64,000 bases of DNA, taken from assembly GCF_024189295.1 (NCBI RefSeq), contig NZ_JAIZEN010000002.1:124001-188000 (forward strand), in the 5' to 3' direction. Below, piece by piece: positions 9,531-19,895 of the stretch; positions within the stretch are counted from its first letter, which is position 1; each line of letters begins with the position of its first letter. The position numbers and the translations under genes are program-made. The DNA comes from Halobacillus sp. A1. GTDB taxonomy: Bacteria; Bacillota; Bacilli; Bacillales; Halobacillaceae. The notes beneath the pieces were generated by a model. That model was not told the DNA's origin. It worked only from the letters and a program-made list of their open reading frames with translations, and did not search any database.

Positions 9531-11087
9531 ATGTCAAAACAAACCTTTTTGCATGGAGCGCTTATTCTAGTAGCTGCTGGACTCGTTACTCGGTTATTAG
9601 GATTTATAAACCGCATTGTAGTTGCCAGGATTATGGGAGAAGAAGGTATGGGACTGTATATGATGGCCCTCCCTACCCTTATCTTAGTATCCACCATCAC
9701 TCAGTTTGGCCTTCCTGTCGCTATTTCTAAACGTGTCTCTGAAGCGGAAGCACTCGGTGATGAAAAACAAATCAAAAGAATTCTCATCGTTTCCCTTACA
9801 ATTACCGGGAGTTTAAGTATTATTTTTACAGCCGGATTATTCCTCTTCGCTCCTGTTTTGGCCCAGTACTTATTTACGGATGTACGTGCGTTAGCGCCTT
9901 TACTCGCTGTCACTCCTATTATTCCTATAACAGCTGTATCAGCTGTCCTGAGAGGTTACTTCCAGGGGCGACAGAACATGAAACCGCAAGCTATTTCTCA
10001 AGTTATTGAACAGGTTGTCCGCATAGCAACTGTCGCCTTTTTAACGAATCTATTTATGCCATATGGTGTCCAGTATGCAGCAGCTGGAGCAATGATCGCA
10101 GTAATCATAGGAGAATTTGTATCCCTTCTTTACATGTCCAAACAATTCTCCCTTCATAAAACCTTCAAATTAAGGAAAGCCTGGAGGAAACAAATCAAAC
10201 AAGGAAAAGCGACATTAAGGCAATTAATGACGATAGCCCTGCCTACTTCCGGAAGCCGCCTGATTGGCTCTCTCACTTATTTCTTCGAACCTATACTTGT
10301 AGCGCAGAGTCTTGCTATTGCCGGATTCACTGCAATAGAAACAACTAAATTATATGGAGGACTGACAGGATACATTCTCCCATTATTATTTCTACCTACC
10401 TTCTTAACACACGCTCTGGCCGTTTCACTCGTCCCTTCGATCAGTGAATCTGCGGCTAAACATCAATATGAATCCATTCACTATCGAATATTACAAGCCA
10501 TCCGCTTATCCCTTGCATCTGGCGGACTCATAACAGTCATCTACTTCTTATTTCCAGCAGCTACGTTGGCAATTGTTTACGGTACCGACCAGGGAGGTTT
10601 CCTCCTGCAGTTCATGGCTCCTTTTTTCTTGCTTCATTATATTCAGACCCCCTTACAGGCTAGTCTGCAGGCCCTGGACCTGGCCAAGGCTGCCATGTGG
10701 AACACTTTGATCGGAGCGGTCGTGAAATTCATCATTTTGGTAGCCTTAAGTTCAAGACCTGAATTTGGAATTAACGGCGTGGCGATCGCTATGGTGACGG
10801 GAGTTGTAATTGTGACACTCCTTCATTTAGCAGTCCTCGTGAAATCTACCGGCTTTGTATTCCCAATCTTCATGACTGTAAAATTCTTTTGTATACTAGC
10901 GGTAACCACTTCATTTGGAATGTTTATCCACGAACAAAATTTCATGTCATCCGATGCTCTTATTGAGATACTTTTAGTCGGTGGAATCCTGACAATCCTT
11001 TATTTGCTGCTTCTATTCAAGTTCAAATTACTGACTAAAGAAGAGTGGAATCTCATTCCATGGAATAAAATAATGAAAAAAAGATAG
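9531..11087 (+). CDS. spoVB: Stage V sporulation protein B, lipid II flippase-like
   Basis: A 518-residue polytopic membrane protein of the MurJ/MATE-like polysaccharide flippase fold, needed for spore cortex peptidoglycan synthesis. About 14 hydrophobic segments are visible; the N-terminal FLHGALILVAAGLVTRLLGF and the GLYMMALPT segment are typical. The frame extends upstream to 9408, but ATG at 9531 (MSKQTF) is preferred: AGAAGGCGG lies upstream and the resulting length equals B. subtilis SpoVB. It is one of few plus-strand genes and diverges from comN. Confidence 0.93.
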   Translation: MSKQTFLHGALILVAAGLVTRLLGFINRIVVARIMGEEGMGLYMMALPTLILVSTITQFGLPVAISKRVSEAEALGDEKQIKRILIVSLTITGSLSIIFTAGLFLFAPVLAQYLFTDVRALAPLLAVTPIIPITAVSAVLRGYFQGRQNMKPQAISQVIEQVVRIATVAFLTNLFMPYGVQYAAAGAMIAVIIGEFVSLLYMSKQFSLHKTFKLRKAWRKQIKQGKATLRQLMTIALPTSGSRLIGSLTYFFEPILVAQSLAIAGFTAIETTKLYGGLTGYILPLLFLPTFLTHALAVSLVPSISESAAKHQYESIHYRILQAIRLSLASGGLITVIYFLFPAATLAIVYGTDQGGFLLQFMAPFFLLHYIQTPLQASLQALDLAKAAMWNTLIGAVVKFIILVALSSRPEFGINGVAIAMVTGVVIVTLLHLAVLVKSTGFVFPIFMTVKFFCILAVTTSFGMFIHEQNFMSSDALIEILLVGGILTILYLLLLFKFKLLTKEEWNLIPWNKIMKKR

Positions 11088-11127
11088 CCTGAAAGGTTGC
11101 TTGAACCTGTCTGGCTATCTTTTTTTG
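11082..11127 (+). terminator. Intrinsic terminator after spoVB
   Basis: AGATAGCC (11082-11089) pairs with GGCTATCT (11113-11120), with a second AGGTT/AACCT stem inside, followed by seven T. It overlaps the spoVB stop codon. Confidence 0.9.
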
Positions 11128-11628
11128 TTGTTAAATGTTGCTCATTAATTGGGTGTGTTAAATTTCCGTTTCGAGACTTTTCTATGCTGATATGCTCGAG
11201 TCGACTTACAAGAGTAGGGATCTCTTAAAACTAAAAGCTATAACCACGCCCTGTATGATGATCCCGGGATTATTAAGAAATAGCTGCGATAAATGAAACA
11301 AGAAGGGCGAAGTGAGGGAAGTCACATTAGTCGATTAGAGCTGGATAGTCCTCCGAAATAATTATGAACGTTCACCCTAGACTAAAATAGGTGTAAAAGA
11401 GGCCGACGATGGGACTAGGCGACGCGAGGAAGCTTGCCAGGTCCTCCGCATGCAAGCAAATTGTTTCCCTACCAACCCTGCACTTCGTACGTTAACGAAT
11501 CGTAACCCCACCAAATCGAGGCTTCCATATAACTGTCATAATTGAATATTTCTCTTAAGAAAAATCAACAACAACGTTAAAACATTAATAAAAAATGTGC
11601 AATTCGCTTGCCCTATGCTATCATACCA
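11128..11628. other. 500-base intergenic stretch without a recognised gene
   Basis: No ORF of note on either strand. The base composition is less AT-rich than most gaps here. Several short inverted repeats occur, for example GTGA/TCAC with a six-base loop near 11315-11328, CCTA/TAGG near 11376-11391 and GCTTGC/GCAAGC near 11432-11459. It may be an unrecognised RNA or a decayed element; nothing fixes either reading. The yrbG transcript would end here. Confidence 0.4.
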
Positions 11629-12279
11629 TCACTTTATTTCGTTTTTCTCATCTATAGAAAGATCTCCATCAGAATTCACAGTACATAAGGAGATATTCGT
11701 CGAATCAACGTAACCTTTTTGTTTCAGTTCACCCATAAGCCACTCCTTGTTTTTTTGAATTGATCGTAGTCCGTTATATTGAATATGCCCATCTTCTATC
11801 AATACGACTGCATAATCCGAACTGCCGTCCTCACCCTTTTTGAATACAGACAATTTTCCAGAAGGTTCAAGTATAGCAAAGTCTATGACTTTAATATCTT
11901 GTACTTCCTGTTCCCTCAGCTGCATGAGCAGATCAGAGAAATTATAGCGCTGACGCCGCATCTCTCGCTCATCAATTTTGCCATTCCGTATCAATATCGA
12001 TGGCTTCCCGTCAAACCAGTCACGAAACCTTTTACTTTTCAGAGATAATAACGCACTTCCCCATTGTATGAGCAGTAGTACTGCCATAGGGATAACCGCC
12101 TGCCACATGGAGGCTTCGGGCTTTTCAATCAAAAATATAGCAATTTCGGCGAGCATGATAAATACAACAAGATCCATCACACTCAGCTCTCCAATTTCCC
12201 TTTTACCCATTAACCTGAAAACAATCAATATGAAAAAATAAGTCAAAACAGTTCGCATGATCAACTCAAAAATAACCAT
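11629..12279 (-). CDS. DUF421/YetF-family membrane protein (YrbG-like)
   Basis: A 216-residue protein with three N-terminal membrane helices (near residues 5-22, 35-52 and 58-78) followed by the soluble DUF421 domain, including WFDGKPSILIRNGKI and the LLMQLREQEV segment. The family is common in Bacillus (YetF, YrbG, YkjA) and of unsettled function, partly tied to spores and membranes. The ATG follows AAGGGCAG. Its place upstream of spoVB corresponds to B. subtilis yrbG. A transporter gene ends 55 bases away on the same strand. Confidence 0.88.
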   Translation of the reverse strand: MVIFELIMRTVLTYFFILIVFRLMGKREIGELSVMDLVVFIMLAEIAIFLIEKPEASMWQAVIPMAVLLLIQWGSALLSLKSKRFRDWFDGKPSILIRNGKIDEREMRRQRYNFSDLLMQLREQEVQDIKVIDFAILEPSGKLSVFKKGEDGSSDYAVVLIEDGHIQYNGLRSIQKNKEWLMGELKQKGYVDSTNISLCTVNSDGDLSIDEKNEIK

Positions 12280-12334
12280 AAGTCATCTGCCCTTCACACT
12301 CTCTACACACTTAAGATGACCTATTTTAGAATTT

Positions 12335-13624
12335 CTATGAAAGAAACGGAACTAAATATCTTAGAAATATATAGACGGTACAAATGAGTAAAGAAAGCAG
12401 CATGATCGGCACACCGTATAAAGCAAACTTCACAAAAGGGATAGGCTCCTTATAACTTGCTGCCAACCCTGCTACTACAACATTTGCAGAAGCTCCGATC
12501 AGCGTTCCGTTCCCTCCTAGACAAGCACCTAAAGCAAGCGACCACCAAATGGGATCAACATTCATCATTCCATAGCCTTGCAGTTCTTGAACGACCGGAA
12601 TCATCGCAGCCACAAAGGGAATATTGTCGACGATCCCAGAAAGGATGCCAGAACTCCATAACATCAGCATGGAAGTGAACGGTAAATCTCCATCTGAAAC
12701 CCACACCATGGCTCTAGCTAATTCATCAATCAATCCGACAGTCTGAAGCCCGCCTACGAGCATGAATAAGCCAATGAAAAAGAAAAGCGTGACCCATTCC
12801 ACCTCTTGAAATACCTGCTCCACTTCTATACATTTATCTGTCAAAAATAACAGCAACAACGCCCCGCTTACAGCAATAGTCGTAATGTCCATATGGATAA
12901 ACGGGTGGAGCATGAACCCAAAGATTGTCAAAAATAGAACTGACAATGACCGATAAAGCAGCTTGTCTTTCACCAGGTGTTGATTTGCATCTTGGTTGAG
13001 GAACTCATCAGCTAATTCCTTATTATAGTGGAGCTTATTCTTAAAGATGAGGATCATCAAGAACATGACAACGATAAATACTATAGTAACTACAGGACCC
13101 ATATGGTTGAGAAAGGATAAGAAACTGAAGTGATCTACAGCCTGTCCTATCATGATATTCGGCGGATCCCCAATCAATGTAGCCGCTCCACCAATGTTGG
13201 AAGCGAATATAGTCGTAACTAAATAGGGGAATGCTGGAAGCTTCAGCTGTTTAACGAGTGAGAGGAGGACAGGGACAAATAATAGAACAGTCGTCACATT
13301 GTCCAGGAAAGCTGATCCGATGGCGGTGAATATTCCAGAAACGAGCAGCAGCGGAACTGGACGTCCCTTGACGATCTGCGCAAGCTTAATTGCCACGTAC
13401 GTGAAAATGCCGGTTTTTTTAGTAATGGACACTAGAACCATCATTGAAAATAACAAAGCGATTGTAGACCAATCGATGAAACCGAATGCCTCCTCCCATT
13501 CAAAAACATTGCAAATCAGCAGAAGGACACCACCTGTCAAAGCTACAACCGCACGATTCCATTTCTCAAGCATAAGTAGACAATAACTAATTACAAAAAT
13601 GATGATCGTAATCAAAGTGGTCAT
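12335..13624 (-). CDS. ArsB/NhaD (ion transporter superfamily) permease
   Basis: A 429-residue integral membrane transporter with about 11-12 hydrophobic segments. FLDNVTTVLLFVPV and GGAATLIGDPPNIMIG in the first half, and SGIVDNIPFVAAMIPVV and GGNGTLIGASANVVVAG in the second, are the paired signature hairpins of the ArsB/NhaD/P-protein group. The substrate cannot be read from sequence: Na+/H+ antiport, arsenite or dicarboxylates are all known in the superfamily. In a salt-adapted host Na+/H+ exchange is attractive but only an inference. The ATG follows AAAGGGGAAG. I do not recall a homologue between yrzE and yrbG in B. subtilis. Confidence 0.85.
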   Translation of the reverse strand: MTTLITIIIFVISYCLLMLEKWNRAVVALTGGVLLLICNVFEWEEAFGFIDWSTIALLFSMMVLVSITKKTGIFTYVAIKLAQIVKGRPVPLLLVSGIFTAIGSAFLDNVTTVLLFVPVLLSLVKQLKLPAFPYLVTTIFASNIGGAATLIGDPPNIMIGQAVDHFSFLSFLNHMGPVVTIVFIVVMFLMILIFKNKLHYNKELADEFLNQDANQHLVKDKLLYRSLSVLFLTIFGFMLHPFIHMDITTIAVSGALLLLFLTDKCIEVEQVFQEVEWVTLFFFIGLFMLVGGLQTVGLIDELARAMVWVSDGDLPFTSMLMLWSSGILSGIVDNIPFVAAMIPVVQELQGYGMMNVDPIWWSLALGACLGGNGTLIGASANVVVAGLAASYKEPIPFVKFALYGVPIMLLSLLICTVYIFLRYLVPFLS

Positions 13625-13642
13625 AGATCTTCCCCTTTAAAA

Positions 13643-13673
13643 CAAGCTTTTTTTATATCTATTCAAAAGCTTG
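13643..13673 (-). promoter_or_regulatory. Perfect 9-bp inverted repeat in the transporter/yrzE divergent region
   Basis: CAAGCTTTT (13643-13651) and AAAAGCTTG (13665-13673) are exact complements separated by 13 bases, about 20 bases before the transporter ATG. It could be a repressor operator or a leader hairpin in the transporter mRNA. Confidence 0.4.
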
Positions 13674-13750
13674 GGCAAATATCTACTTCTACTAGAAATA
13701 TGTGTGAGCATATAGTAAAGAAGACAAGCTAAATAAGGAGGACGGAAGAT

Positions 13751-14128
13751 ATGAAAATTTTTCTTCAAGGGGTACTTGGATACGGGGTAGGATCTATCTT
13801 CATTCTGATGATTCTGTTTTCAGCCGTGTTGGCCGGCTTACTGCGCTTCACTACCATCGACACAGATGCTTTAAATCAAGTGTCTTTAATTGCCGGGTTG
13901 ACCATTTTGGGAGTCGGCGGCCTGCTCGCAGCTCATAAAGGGGAACAAAAAGGGTGGCTCACCGGGCTGCTAACTGGAATTGTTTTTATATCGATCATGA
14001 TGCTCTTCCAAATTATTTTCGAGAATCGATGGATTTCTTTAGCCCAGTTAAGTTATTTCGGCGGTTTGGTCCTCGCAGCCATTTTAGGGGGAATGATCGG
14101 AGTCAATATGCCAAAAAGAAAGATATGA
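13751..14128 (+). CDS. TIGR04086-type membrane protein (YrzE-like)
   Basis: A 125-residue protein made almost wholly of four hydrophobic helices (near residues 8-30, 42-58, 67-85 and 95-115), ending in a short basic tail. Size, glycine-rich helices and position next to yajC match YrzE of B. subtilis, a family of unknown function. The ATG follows a strong AAGGAGG. It is transcribed on the plus strand, divergent from the transporter, and ends at a terminator that it shares with no other gene. Confidence 0.82.
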   Translation: MKIFLQGVLGYGVGSIFILMILFSAVLAGLLRFTTIDTDALNQVSLIAGLTILGVGGLLAAHKGEQKGWLTGLLTGIVFISIMMLFQIIFENRWISLAQLSYFGGLVLAAILGGMIGVNMPKRKI

Positions 14129-14130
14129 AA

Positions 14131-14151
14131 AACCCCGCTCAAGGCGGGGTT
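14131..14151 (+). terminator. Intrinsic terminator after yrzE
   Basis: AACCCCGC (14131-14138) pairs with GCGGGGTT (14144-14151), followed by CTATTTT. Confidence 0.8.
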
Positions 14152-14216
14152 CTATTTTAAGTATGTAGGAAAGCGCAGGTCCGAACGAATCGAACCTTTA
14201 CCGCTTTAAATTATAC

Positions 14217-14480
14217 TTAATCTTGGTTCAACTTTTCTCTTACTGAAGAGCGGTCAAATTTCATTTGGGTGCCATCTTGCACACTAACGACTATTGTACC
14301 TTCATCAAGTGCATGAATCGTCCCATGAAGGCCTCCAATAGTGATGACCCTATCTCCTTTTTGCAATTCCGTCTGCATCTGCTGCACTTTTTTCTGCTTC
14401 TTCTGCTGTGGACGGATTAACAAGAAATAGAAAATGACGAACATTAGAATAATCGGCAATAATCCTACTAACGTTTCCAT
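14217..14480 (-). CDS. yajC: Preprotein translocase subunit YajC
   Basis: An 87-residue single-pass membrane protein: one hydrophobic helix at residues 5-22, the family signature FYFLLIRPQQKKQKK right after it, and a small soluble domain (GDRVITIGGLHGTI). YajC associates with SecDF at the translocon. The ATG follows AAAGGGGG. It lies 17 bases after tgt in the same orientation, the usual queA-tgt-yajC arrangement, and is the last gene of that run. Confidence 0.96.
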   Translation of the reverse strand: METLVGLLPIILMFVIFYFLLIRPQQKKQKKVQQMQTELQKGDRVITIGGLHGTIHALDEGTIVVSVQDGTQMKFDRSSVREKLNQD

Positions 14481-14497
14481 TTATATATTCCCCCTTT

Positions 14498-15637
<1,140 letters not shown>

Positions 15638-15661
15638 TTAAGTCCTTTCTCACGTTCATCA

Positions 15662-16687
15662 TTAAAATATAAACATTGCGTCACCGAAACTGAAAAAGCG
15701 GTAACGTTCTTCTACAGCAAGTCGGTAAGCTTCTAATACAAAATCACGGCCGGCAAATGCACTGACAAGCATGATCAAAGTTGACTTTGGCAAATGGAAG
15801 TTCGTTATCAATCCGTCAATCGCTTTGAGCTGCTGAGGGGGATATATGAAGATATCCGTCCATCCGCTGGAAGCTTCAAACTTTCCATAATCTCGTACAA
15901 TCGTTTCCAGTGTACGAGTGGAAGTGGTCCCGACAGAAATAATTCGCCCACCTTTTTTTCGCATCTCATTAAGCTGATTAGCAGCCTGTTCGCTAAGCTG
16001 ATAAAACTCAGCGTGCATTTCATGTTCTTCCACATCATCGACACTTACGGGTCGGAAAGTCCCTAGACCAACATGAAGGGTTAAATATACGATTTCCACT
16101 CCAGATGTCTGTAACTCGTCCAATAATTCGTTTGTGAAGTGCAGTCCAGCCGTAGGAGCAGCAGCAGAACCTTGCTCTTTGGCATACACTGTCTGATAGC
16201 GTTCGCGATCAGATAACTGCTCTTTAATGTAAGGCGGAAGCGGCATTTCTCCTAAAGAGTCTAAAACTTCAAGAAAAATCCCTTCATATTCGAAGCGCAT
16301 CTTTCTTCCGCCATGTTCCTGGAGCTCCGTGCACTCTGCGATCAGTTTACCGTCCCCGAACACGATTCTTGTACCGATATTCACTTTTTTGGCAGGCTTT
16401 ACGAGAACCTCCCACTCATCGTTCTCGTGCTGATGAAGCAATAAAACTTCAACTTTTCCACCCGTCTCTTCCTTAGCTCCATAAAGACGGGCGGGGAGTA
16501 CCCTTGTATCATTTAATACTAAACAGTCACCTTCATGCAAGTACCCTTTGATATCGGAAAAATGCTGATGATCTATCCTTTTTTCTTTTCGATCCAACAC
16601 CATCAGTTTAGAGGATGCTCTTTCCAATAGCGGAACTTGAGCAATCAATTCTTCTGGCAATTCAAAATCGTATGCGTTGATATCCAT
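15662..16687 (-). CDS. queA: S-adenosylmethionine:tRNA ribosyltransferase-isomerase
   Basis: A 341-residue enzyme converting preQ1-tRNA to epoxyqueuosine-tRNA with S-adenosylmethionine as ribose donor. The N-terminus [19 protein letters not shown], the central [10 protein letters not shown] motif and the C-terminal [21 protein letters not shown] are diagnostic. The length is the family norm. It is followed by tgt, which acts one step earlier, and preceded by a DUF2905 gene and ruvAB, the Bacillus order. Confidence 0.97.
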   Translation of the reverse strand: MDINAYDFELPEELIAQVPLLERASSKLMVLDRKEKRIDHQHFSDIKGYLHEGDCLVLNDTRVLPARLYGAKEETGGKVEVLLLHQHENDEWEVLVKPAKKVNIGTRIVFGDGKLIAECTELQEHGGRKMRFEYEGIFLEVLDSLGEMPLPPYIKEQLSDRERYQTVYAKEQGSAAAPTAGLHFTNELLDELQTSGVEIVYLTLHVGLGTFRPVSVDDVEEHEMHAEFYQLSEQAANQLNEMRKKGGRIISVGTTSTRTLETIVRDYGKFEASSGWTDIFIYPPQQLKAIDGLITNFHLPKSTLIMLVSAFAGRDFVLEAYRLAVEERYRFFSFGDAMFIF

Positions 16688-16705
16688 TTGAAACTCCTAT
16701 TCTGA

Positions 16706-16906
16706 TTATCGAATTTTTCCTATTAAGTAAAAGATCAATGTGAGTACGATACTGGCAATTATGGACGTCATGATTGGGAAATATACTGTAACAGGACCTT
16801 TCTTAAAACTAAAGTCACCCGGCAGTTTACCAAACAAACTCCATAACAACCCAATAACGATAAATACAACCCCTATTACAATAAAGATTTTACCCATGCC
16901 CGTCAA
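16706..16906 (-). CDS. DUF2905 small membrane protein
   Basis: A 66-residue protein with two hydrophobic helices (near 6-24 and 43-62) joined by the family segment [21 protein letters not shown]. The function is unknown; it is regularly found between ruvB and queA in Bacillaceae. The start is TTG at 16904-16906, whose bases form TTGA with the ruvB stop, so translation is coupled. GGGAGGTG nine bases upstream supports TTG over the internal ATG, which would be too far from the site. Confidence 0.85.
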   Translation of the reverse strand: MTGMGKIFIVIGVVFIVIGLLWSLFGKLPGDFSFKKGPVTVYFPIMTSIIASIVLTLIFYLIGKIR

Positions 16907-17904
16907 GAGCCTGGCACCTCCCGGTTAAAGTGGCTGTATGCCTTATCCGTCACAACTCTTCCTCTCGGAGTTCGTTGAATAAAGCCTGTCTGTAAAAGAA
17001 ATGGCTCATACACGTCCTCAATCGTCTGTGATTCTTCCCCTATAGTAGCTGCAATAGTATCGAGGCCTACCGGTCCGCCTTTAAAGCTGTCCATAATAGC
17101 TGTCAGAAGTTTATGATCGATATGATCAAGGCCTTCTCCGTCCACTTGAAGCATCCGTAATGCGGTTTGAGTCGTCTCCTCAGAAATGACTGTCTCTCCG
17201 CCTACTTGCGCGATGTCCCGCACACGCTTAAGCAGTCGATTAGCGATCCTCGGGGTTCCTCGGGATCTTCGAGCAACCTCAATCGCCGCTTCCTTGTGAA
17301 TACCTACGTGGAAAATATCCGCAGTTCTTTCTACAATAGAGCATAGAGCGCTGGCATCATAATAATCAAGGCGGCAATGGACACCAAAACGATCTCTTAA
17401 CGGAGCTGAAAGCAGCCCGGCTCTTGTTGTTGCTCCTACGAGCGTAAATGGAGGAAGGTCAAGACGCACTGACCTTGCACTCGGACCGGTACCGACTATG
17501 ATGTCCAGGCAGAAGTCCTCCATCGCAGGATATAAAATTTCTTCGACGGATCTTGGAAGACGATGAATTTCATCTATGAAAAGCACATCCCCAGCTTCCA
17601 AAGAGGACAAAATGGCTGCCAAATCACCAGCACGTTCAATGGCAGGACCTGAGGTCGTCCTGAACTGGACCCCCATTTCGTTTGCTATTATTGAAGCCAG
17701 CGTAGTTTTCCCTAAGCCAGGCGGGCCGTACAGCAAAGTATGGTCAAGTGGTTCTTCACGCATTTTTGCCGCTTCAATGAAAATCCGTAAGTTCTCTTTC
17801 GTTTTCTCCTGGCCAATATACTGACGCAAGTTTTCAGGGCGTAAACTAAGTTCGATATCCCGTTCTACGTCTTGTAACTCTCCAGATATCATACGTTCCT
17901 CCAT
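16903..17904 (-). CDS. ruvB: Holliday junction branch migration helicase RuvB
   Basis: A 333-residue AAA+ motor that drives branch migration of Holliday junctions with RuvA. Walker [10 protein letters not shown] (near residues 60-68), Walker [10 protein letters not shown], sensor GATTRAGLL and the arginine-finger segment APLRDRFG are all present, followed by the winged-helix domain ending in [15 protein letters not shown]. The ATG follows AAAGGAGG at seven bases. It lies 18 bases after ruvA in one transcription unit. Confidence 0.97.
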   Translation of the reverse strand: MEERMISGELQDVERDIELSLRPENLRQYIGQEKTKENLRIFIEAAKMREEPLDHTLLYGPPGLGKTTLASIIANEMGVQFRTTSGPAIERAGDLAAILSSLEAGDVLFIDEIHRLPRSVEEILYPAMEDFCLDIIVGTGPSARSVRLDLPPFTLVGATTRAGLLSAPLRDRFGVHCRLDYYDASALCSIVERTADIFHVGIHKEAAIEVARRSRGTPRIANRLLKRVRDIAQVGGETVISEETTQTALRMLQVDGEGLDHIDHKLLTAIMDSFKGGPVGLDTIAATIGEESQTIEDVYEPFLLQTGFIQRTPRGRVVTDKAYSHFNREVPGS

Positions 17905-17922
17905 CCAGCTTCCTCCTTTCTG

Positions 17923-18540
17923 TTAAGATTTCATTAAAAGCTGCAGTCCCTGTCTAATTAAATCGTCAATCTTCGACTGATTTGATTTTGCTAATTCAGG
18001 CTGGATCACTTTTAACTCCTTATCTGAGTACCCTAATGCTTTTAATGCCTCAAGTGCTTCATCCAAACGTTCTCTCTTTTCTTTAGAAGTCACATCTTCT
18101 TTGTAAAAAATCGTTTGTTCATTCTCTTCATCAGGCAGCCAGATAATAAGCTTCCCTTTTAAATCGAGGATCATCTGACGGGCTGTCTTTTTCCCGACTC
18201 CGGGGAAGCGCGTTAAATATTTATCATCTTCCTGCTCTATCGCTGAAACAAACTCGGGAACGCTGACGCTGCCTAGAATACTCAAAGCTCCTTTTGGCCC
18301 GATACCGGAAACATTTAAAAGTTTAGCAAATAGTAATTTATCTTCCTTCTTTTTAAAACCGAAAAGCAGCTGCTGGTCCTCTCTTATATAATGATACGTA
18401 TGAACTTTAATTTCATTATGTAAATCATCCTGAAAGTTAAAGGGGTTGGCACATAGAATTTCGTACCCTATGCCTTCTGTTTCAATGGCTATTGCCTCTT
18501 CATCTATAGATGTTACTTTTCCTCTCACGTATGCGATCAT
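17923..18540 (-). CDS. ruvA: Holliday junction DNA-binding protein RuvA
   Basis: A 205-residue tetrameric junction-binding subunit. It has an N-terminal OB fold beginning MIAYVRGKVTSID, two helix-hairpin-helix motifs (LLNVSGIGPKGALSIL and LTRFPGVGKKTARQMILDLKGK), and the C-terminal domain III (LDEALEALKALGYSDKEL) that contacts RuvB. The frame is open to 18591, but ATG at 18538-18540 matches the conserved N-terminus and follows AGAGGGGAA. The unit ruvA-ruvB-DUF2905-queA-tgt-yajC runs unbroken from here. Confidence 0.96.
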   Translation of the reverse strand: MIAYVRGKVTSIDEEAIAIETEGIGYEILCANPFNFQDDLHNEIKVHTYHYIREDQQLLFGFKKKEDKLLFAKLLNVSGIGPKGALSILGSVSVPEFVSAIEQEDDKYLTRFPGVGKKTARQMILDLKGKLIIWLPDEENEQTIFYKEDVTSKEKRERLDEALEALKALGYSDKELKVIQPELAKSNQSKIDDLIRQGLQLLMKS

Positions 18541-18629
18541 GGTGAAAATTCCCCTCTGTCTCGAATTCATTTCTACACTACATTGTAACACACAAGCACA
18601 TGTTCGTATAAGAATTAATCCAAAGAAAA

Positions 18630-18650
18630 AACCGCCAAAATACAGCGGTT
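18630..18650 (-). terminator. Intrinsic terminator after bofC
   Basis: AACCGC and GCGGTT arms around an eight-base loop with a long T run on the minus strand, starting 11 bases past the bofC stop. Its nearness shows there is no room for more bofC coding sequence. Confidence 0.8.
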
Positions 18651-18660
18651 TTTTCTTTAT

Positions 18661-18984
18661 TCAAGCTATTACTAGCTGCCTCTGAAACACGATTTCCCCA
18701 ATACTCTGATCCTCCACTGTCCAGCCTTCATAGGCCGCCCAAAAGTCTTCCATGGCCCATATCGTCTCTGTTTGGACTTTCGTATCTATCAATTCACTGC
18801 CTTCATAAGTTTTCAAAATAACTTTAAGTTCTAACGGATCCAGATAGACGAAAGCCGGGATGGCTTTTTCGGTTAAAGTAGAACTCGCAAAACTATGGTC
18901 GCTTGCAGCTCTTTCTGGAGTTCCTGTAAACGGCTGAAGTGTCATACTGACGATCATAAGGGCTGTTATCCATATGGATTGCAT
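18661..18984 (-). CDS. bofC: BofC, short form (N-terminal domain only)
   Basis: A 107-residue exported protein: hydrophobic signal segment at residues 4-17, then YLDPLELKVILKTYEG and the strongly BofC-like METDFWAAYEGWT-type block (read here as AMEDFWAAYEGWT) ending in IVFQRQ. In B. subtilis BofC (about 170 residues) a second C-terminal domain follows that block; here the protein stops right after it and a terminator follows within 11 bases. BofC restrains the SpoIVB protease in the pro-sigma-K checkpoint. ATG follows AAGGAGGAAAAA. The neighbours yebC and ruvA match the B. subtilis locus. The identity comes from remembered family sequence and position. Confidence 0.75.
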   Translation of the reverse strand: MQSIWITALMIVSMTLQPFTGTPERAASDHSFASSTLTEKAIPAFVYLDPLELKVILKTYEGSELIDTKVQTETIWAMEDFWAAYEGWTVEDQSIGEIVFQRQLVIA

Positions 18985-19001
18985 GGTTTTTCCTCCTTAT
19001 A

Positions 19002-19042
19002 AAAAGCTATTGTTTCTAGTATGCTCAGAAACAATAGCTTTT
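19002..19042 (-). terminator. Intrinsic terminator after yebC
   Basis: A 14-bp perfect stem (AAGCTATTGTTTCT with AGAAACAATAGCTT) and T-rich flank on both strands, lying between yebC and the bofC ribosome site. Confidence 0.88.
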
Positions 19043-19059
19043 ATAAGTGAGACTAATAT

Positions 19060-19812
19060 TTATGATAGTTTTTCCAACACTTCTTCATCAGCGTCCAAAT
19101 TATGATGAACCTCTTGAACGTCATCATTATCTTCTAAAGCATCGATCAATTTTAACATTTTAGCAACGCCCTCTTCGTCCAGCCGTGAATACGTAGTGGG
19201 AACCATTGTTACTTCGGCTGTTGTAATTGTATGGCCGTTATTTTCAAGTTCAGATTTAACACTTGTAAAATCCTCAGGTTCTGTATAGATTTCGTATTGT
19301 TCTTCACTTGTTTCGAGCTCTTCGCCCCCAGCTTCAATTACTTCGAGTAAAAACTCTTCTTCATCCAAACCTGCCTGGCTGCGATCTATGGCTATATATC
19401 CTTTACGGTTGAACATAAAAGCTACACATCCATTTTCACCGAGGTTTCCATCATTTTTATTGAATGCGTGGCGGACTTCGGCGGCTGTACGATTCTTATT
19501 ATCCGTCAATACAGTGACCATAACGGCTACTCCATTCGGGCCATAGCCTTCATAAGTGAATTCCTCATAGTTCACACCATCGAGGTTACCTGTCGCTTTC
19601 TTAATCGCTCGATCTATATTATCGTTCGGCATATTGTTTGATTTTGCTTTATCTACAGCTAAGCGAAGATTAGCGTTCATTTCTGGATCTCCGCCGCCTT
19701 CTCTAGCTGCCATAAAAATTTCACGAGCATGCTTCATGAAAATCTTGCCTTTTTTGGCGTCTTGAGCACCTTTTCTTCGTTTAATATTATTCCATTTAGA
19801 ATGGCCTGCCAT
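19060..19812 (-). CDS. YebC/PmpR-family transcription or translation factor
   Basis: A 250-residue protein beginning with the invariant [18 protein letters not shown]. The three-domain YebC/TACO1 fold follows ([50 protein letters not shown], and [13 protein letters not shown]). The family has been described as DNA-binding regulators and, in later work, as helping ribosomes through difficult peptide motifs. The frame extends to 19836, but ATG at 19810-19812 matches the conserved start and follows AGGGGAGGAG. It corresponds to B. subtilis yrbC, next to bofC. Confidence 0.94.
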   Translation of the reverse strand: MAGHSKWNNIKRRKGAQDAKKGKIFMKHAREIFMAAREGGGDPEMNANLRLAVDKAKSNNMPNDNIDRAIKKATGNLDGVNYEEFTYEGYGPNGVAVMVTVLTDNKNRTAAEVRHAFNKNDGNLGENGCVAFMFNRKGYIAIDRSQAGLDEEEFLLEVIEAGGEELETSEEQYEIYTEPEDFTSVKSELENNGHTITTAEVTMVPTTYSRLDEEGVAKMLKLIDALEDNDDVQEVHHNLDADEEVLEKLS

Positions 19813-19895
19813 AGGTAATCTCCTCCCCTGGAGCAAAACTTTTCCTATATCAATATATCACAAAAGCAAGCCCTTGATAACTTATGAAACCTGTT

